Assembly: GCA_029213065.1 (NCBI GenBank)
Contig: JARGPH010000010.1
Coordinates: forward strand, 97,740 to 161,739
Source of the DNA: Verrucomicrobiales bacterium
Lineage (GTDB): Bacteria > Verrucomicrobiota > Verrucomicrobiia > Verrucomicrobiales > DEV007
DNA length: 64,000 nucleotides
Reading direction: 5' to 3'
The notes below the pieces were generated by a model. It saw only the letters and a list, made by a program, of their open reading frames with translations, ran no database searches and was not told where the DNA came from. The position numbers and the translations under genes were made by a program. Of this stretch, positions 62,119 through 64,000 are shown in pieces; positions within the stretch are counted from its first letter, which is position 1, and each line of letters starts with the position of its first letter.

Positions 62119-62565
62119 ATGAGAGTGCCTCGATTTTCGATCAACCGAAACGGGGCGCACCTGATTGCATTACCGGCTATCCTGTCTCTGTGTGATATCG
62201 GAGTGACACTCCTCTTTCAGCCGAAAGCGTATTGGGCCGGCGATCTTTCCCTGGCCTCTGATGCCAATCCCGCAGTCCGGATTGCCCTGAGCATTTCACC
62301 CCTGCTGGCAATACCCGCAGCGATAGTCTGGGTCACGTTCATCAGCCTGATGATGACAACCCTCTCACCGCTCTGGCGACGGAGGTCTTACCTGTTCCTC
62401 TGCATCGCCCATCTCGTATTTGTCTGGGGATGGATCATAAGATGGGATGGCAGGCTGGGAGCTGCTTTTGCTTTTGTGGCAGGAACGATCGCTATCATCA
62501 TGCATCGCCAGATACTGGCTGACCGATGCATCGAAAATAGCAAAAAAACATCCGTTTCCGGCTAG
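62119..62565 (+). CDS. Small membrane protein of unknown function
   Basis: A 148-residue protein with four hydrophobic segments (about residues 14-32, 53-75, 88-105 and 110-125; for example LLAIPAAIVWVTFISLMMTT and LFLCIAHLVFVWGW). Charged residues lie between them and at the Lys/Arg-rich end. No family is recognised. It begins 34 bp after the dehydrogenase gene and is followed by a hairpin copy of the ACAGGGTTGAGTC element. Confidence 0.6.
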   Translation: MRVPRFSINRNGAHLIALPAILSLCDIGVTLLFQPKAYWAGDLSLASDANPAVRIALSISPLLAIPAAIVWVTFISLMMTTLSPLWRRRSYLFLCIAHLVFVWGWIIRWDGRLGAAFAFVAGTIAIIMHRQILADRCIENSKKTSVSG

Positions 62566-62569
62566 CTGC

Positions 62570-62600
62570 AACAGGGTCAGGTCATCGACTCAACCCTGTC
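62570..62600. repeat. Hairpin copy of the ACAGGGTTGAGTC element
   Basis: ACAGGGTCAGGTC and, after a 4 bp loop, GACTCAACCCTGT. This is the reverse complement of the hairpin at 461-490, with one or two differences. It lies just after the stop of a membrane protein gene. Confidence 0.7.
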
Positions 62601-62663
62601 TGGTTCCGACCCGGCGGGCCGATTTTCCCGAGTGTTCGGGTAGGAGATGTTCATCGTCGGAGT

Positions 62664-62799
62664 GTGAACGGACGGTTCACAGGCTGCGCCCATCAGATCC
62701 GTGTGAATCCATCTTCCATCCTTTTCAATCTGTGCAAAAAGATCAGTGCCTTTGAATTTCAACACAGATTTGAAACGGATTAACCGGATTCACACAGAT
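62664..62799. repeat. Large imperfect inverted repeat with GTGTGAATCC arms
   Basis: ATCCGTGTGAATCC (62697-62710) and its inverse GGATTCACACAGAT (62786-62799) enclose TCAATCTGTG/CACAGATTTGA, a second inverted pair. In addition GTGAAC and GTTCAC at 62664-62680 form a small hairpin. The words resemble the ATCTGTG-type repeats common in PVC intergenic DNA. Confidence 0.55.
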
Positions 62800-62885
62800 G
62801 GCCCTGAACGGCGCGGTTGTATGCAATTCGGACCTTAAAATTCCAATCGGCAGAACTTATTGCAAGAGCTGCTGCATAAGCGCTC

Positions 62886-62912
62886 TGTAGCGGAAGAGGC
62901 TGACTCTTCCGC
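62886..62912. repeat. Short hairpin repeat GCGGAAGAG/CTCTTCCGC
   Basis: A perfect 9-bp stem with a 5-base loop, preceded by TGTA. The same TGTAGCGGAA start is seen in the hairpin at 29291-29315 (minus strand). Confidence 0.55.
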
Positions 62913-63018
62913 CCGCGTCCCACCATCGACGACTCCCTCGAAACCGTAAGATTCCAAATGGGTCTCTTCCTCCGGGCAGACAGTGGGGGACAATCGCCCC
63001 TTTCAGCCCGGGTGGAAG

Positions 63019-64000
63019 TTACTCCTCCGTCGGCGTTGCCCGAATCGGCTCGGCCTGGATTGGCGCAGCTTCTTCATCCTCTCCTTCTCCGCCGAAAAGG
63101 CTTTTGATCAGGCCTGTTGCCTCCGGTCCCAGCTCAATGCCGGTGGCCTCCTCAATCTTTCCTGTGATCACTTTCGAGGCATCCCCATCTTCGCCCAGCA
63201 CCTCTTTAAGAGAACTCAGCGATTCCGGCGTAGTTCCCAGCGCTTTGGCCAACCCTTCGGAGGCAAACTCAATCGGGAATTCGCGAAGCTCCAAATCGAG
63301 GTCGGAAATAAGCCCGCTCCCCCGCACCGTGATCGCTTTGCCTTCCATTCCCGTGGCCGCGGAAAGCGCAGACGTGAGCGTCGCGGTAGAGGTGAAATCG
63401 ACCGACTGGCTTTCGAGCTTCATGCTTCCGCTTGTCGAAATCTCTGTTCCGCTTCCCTTAACAAGAAGGTCGCTTGTGATCAATACGCCGGACTCAATAA
63501 TGTAAGCCCCCGTCACCGATCCGTTTTCACTGATACCAAAGGCCGGAATCAATTTTCCAAGCAGCTCCTGAACCTCTCCGAGAACGGGGAAGGAACCCAA
63601 CTGAGCGTCATCGATCCGGAAATTTCCACCGCCCCGGACCTTCTCGAGAACGCTGTAGCCCACGCCCCGGAAATTGGCGTAAATCTCTCCAGTCATTTTA
63701 ACATCCTCTTTGTCAAAATAGGATGCCACCCGCTCCAGAGGCAGGCCACTGATCTCGATCAAGCCGTTAAACGGAGTCGATTCGGCAGTGATTCGAGTGA
63801 CACCGTTAATGAGAACATCGCCTCCTAACAGACCCAAACTGAAGTGATTGGTCTCGAGAACCCCTTCCCCGAGAGTGAACCGTCCCCGAATGTCGACGAG
63901 AGGAAGCCGACGCTCCTCATGATTGAGGATCATACCGCTGTGGTGCTCGTAGAGAACATTGAGTCGCGAATTTTCCACCGCATCGAGAGGAACTGTTCCT
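63019..64000 (-). CDS. AsmA-like protein, C-terminal part (start off window)
   Basis: The frame is open to the window edge, so the N-terminus is missing; about 327 residues are visible. Repeating LxxLxGxxxxxG beta patterns (LLGGDVLINGVT, then GGGNFRIDDAQLGSFPVL, then DYxS-like TSTATLT) are those of the AsmA/TamB family C-terminal regions, which form long beta tubes or span the periplasm in lipid transport. The last 60 residues are acidic and Pro/Ala-rich. The partial length and lack of the N-terminal segment limit the call. Confidence 0.7.
   Translation of the reverse strand, partial: GTVPLDAVENSRLNVLYEHHSGMILNHEERRLPLVDIRGRFTLGEGVLETNHFSLGLLGGDVLINGVTRITAESTPFNGLIEISGLPLERVASYFDKEDVKMTGEIYANFRGVGYSVLEKVRGGGNFRIDDAQLGSFPVLGEVQELLGKLIPAFGISENGSVTGAYIIESGVLITSDLLVKGSGTEISTSGSMKLESQSVDFTSTATLTSALSAATGMEGKAITVRGSGLISDLDLELREFPIEFASEGLAKALGTTPESLSSLKEVLGEDGDASKVITGKIEEATGIELGPEATGLIKSLFGGEGEDEEAAPIQAEPIRATPTEE

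Larger units (their letters stand above)
62566..63018. other. 453-bp intergenic region with three palindromic elements
   Basis: No gene is supported. It contains the ACAGGGTTGAGTC hairpin (62570-62600), a larger inverted repeat (62664-62799) and a GCGGAAGAG hairpin (62886-62912). The last 100 bp before the convergent AsmA-like gene show no structure I recognise. Confidence 0.65.

Overview
The window looks like a chromosomal segment of a Verrucomicrobiota (PVC superphylum) bacterium. The main reasons are a very large secreted PVC-type cytochrome with HEAT-like repeats and one CxxCH site, a secreted iduronate-2-sulfatase-type enzyme, squalene-cyclase-type repeat and AsmA-like proteins, a moderately high G+C content, and many small palindromic intergenic repeats. 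The phylum call is an inference from gene content; no rRNA gene is present.

Layout. 1-6.7 kb: end of an HD phosphohydrolase, two transglutaminase-like proteins, a NUDIX hydrolase and a large hybrid sensor kinase. 7-13.5 kb: a stand-alone elongation factor G of the EF-G2 type, rarA, a DksA/TraR zinc-finger protein, a small one-heme protein and a DUF2089-membrane protein pair. 13.5-16.6 kb (minus strand): a lipid-transport (MCE/Mla) operon made of an FHA protein, an MlaE permease, a degenerate ABC ATPase and an MlaD protein. 16.7-29 kb: the PVC cytochrome, a block of tandem palindromic repeats, an ABC-F protein, an MFS transporter, a carbonic anhydrase, a frameshifted gene, a sulfatase and an ABC-2 exporter. 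29.4-37 kb: SNF2 helicase, small envelope proteins, a diacylglycerol-kinase-like protein, a phospholipase D/cardiolipin synthase and an AI-2E-type permease.

37.1-51.1 kb is the accessory region: a NERD protein, a small nuclease-like protein and an expanded type I restriction-modification operon. It reads hsdM, DUF2971 gene, hsdM, hsdS, hsdR fragment, CFTEAP-motif gene, hsdR fragment, TPR gene, complete hsdR, unknown gene. Two of the extra genes sit between the hsdS-hsdR junction and successive copies of the hsdR 5' end, so this junction appears to have been used repeatedly as an insertion slot. This is the most unusual structure in the window. Just beyond it, a tRNA-Val gene has its 3' end duplicated 168 bp away, as at integration sites.

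52-64 kb returns to core functions: an AIM24 protein, IF-1 with a basic tail, an HscB-like protein without an HPD motif next to its Hsp70 partner, a membrane-anchored cyclase-repeat protein, a lipoprotein, the riboflavin genes ribBA and ribH, a D-2-hydroxyacid dehydrogenase, a small membrane protein and the end of an AsmA-like protein.
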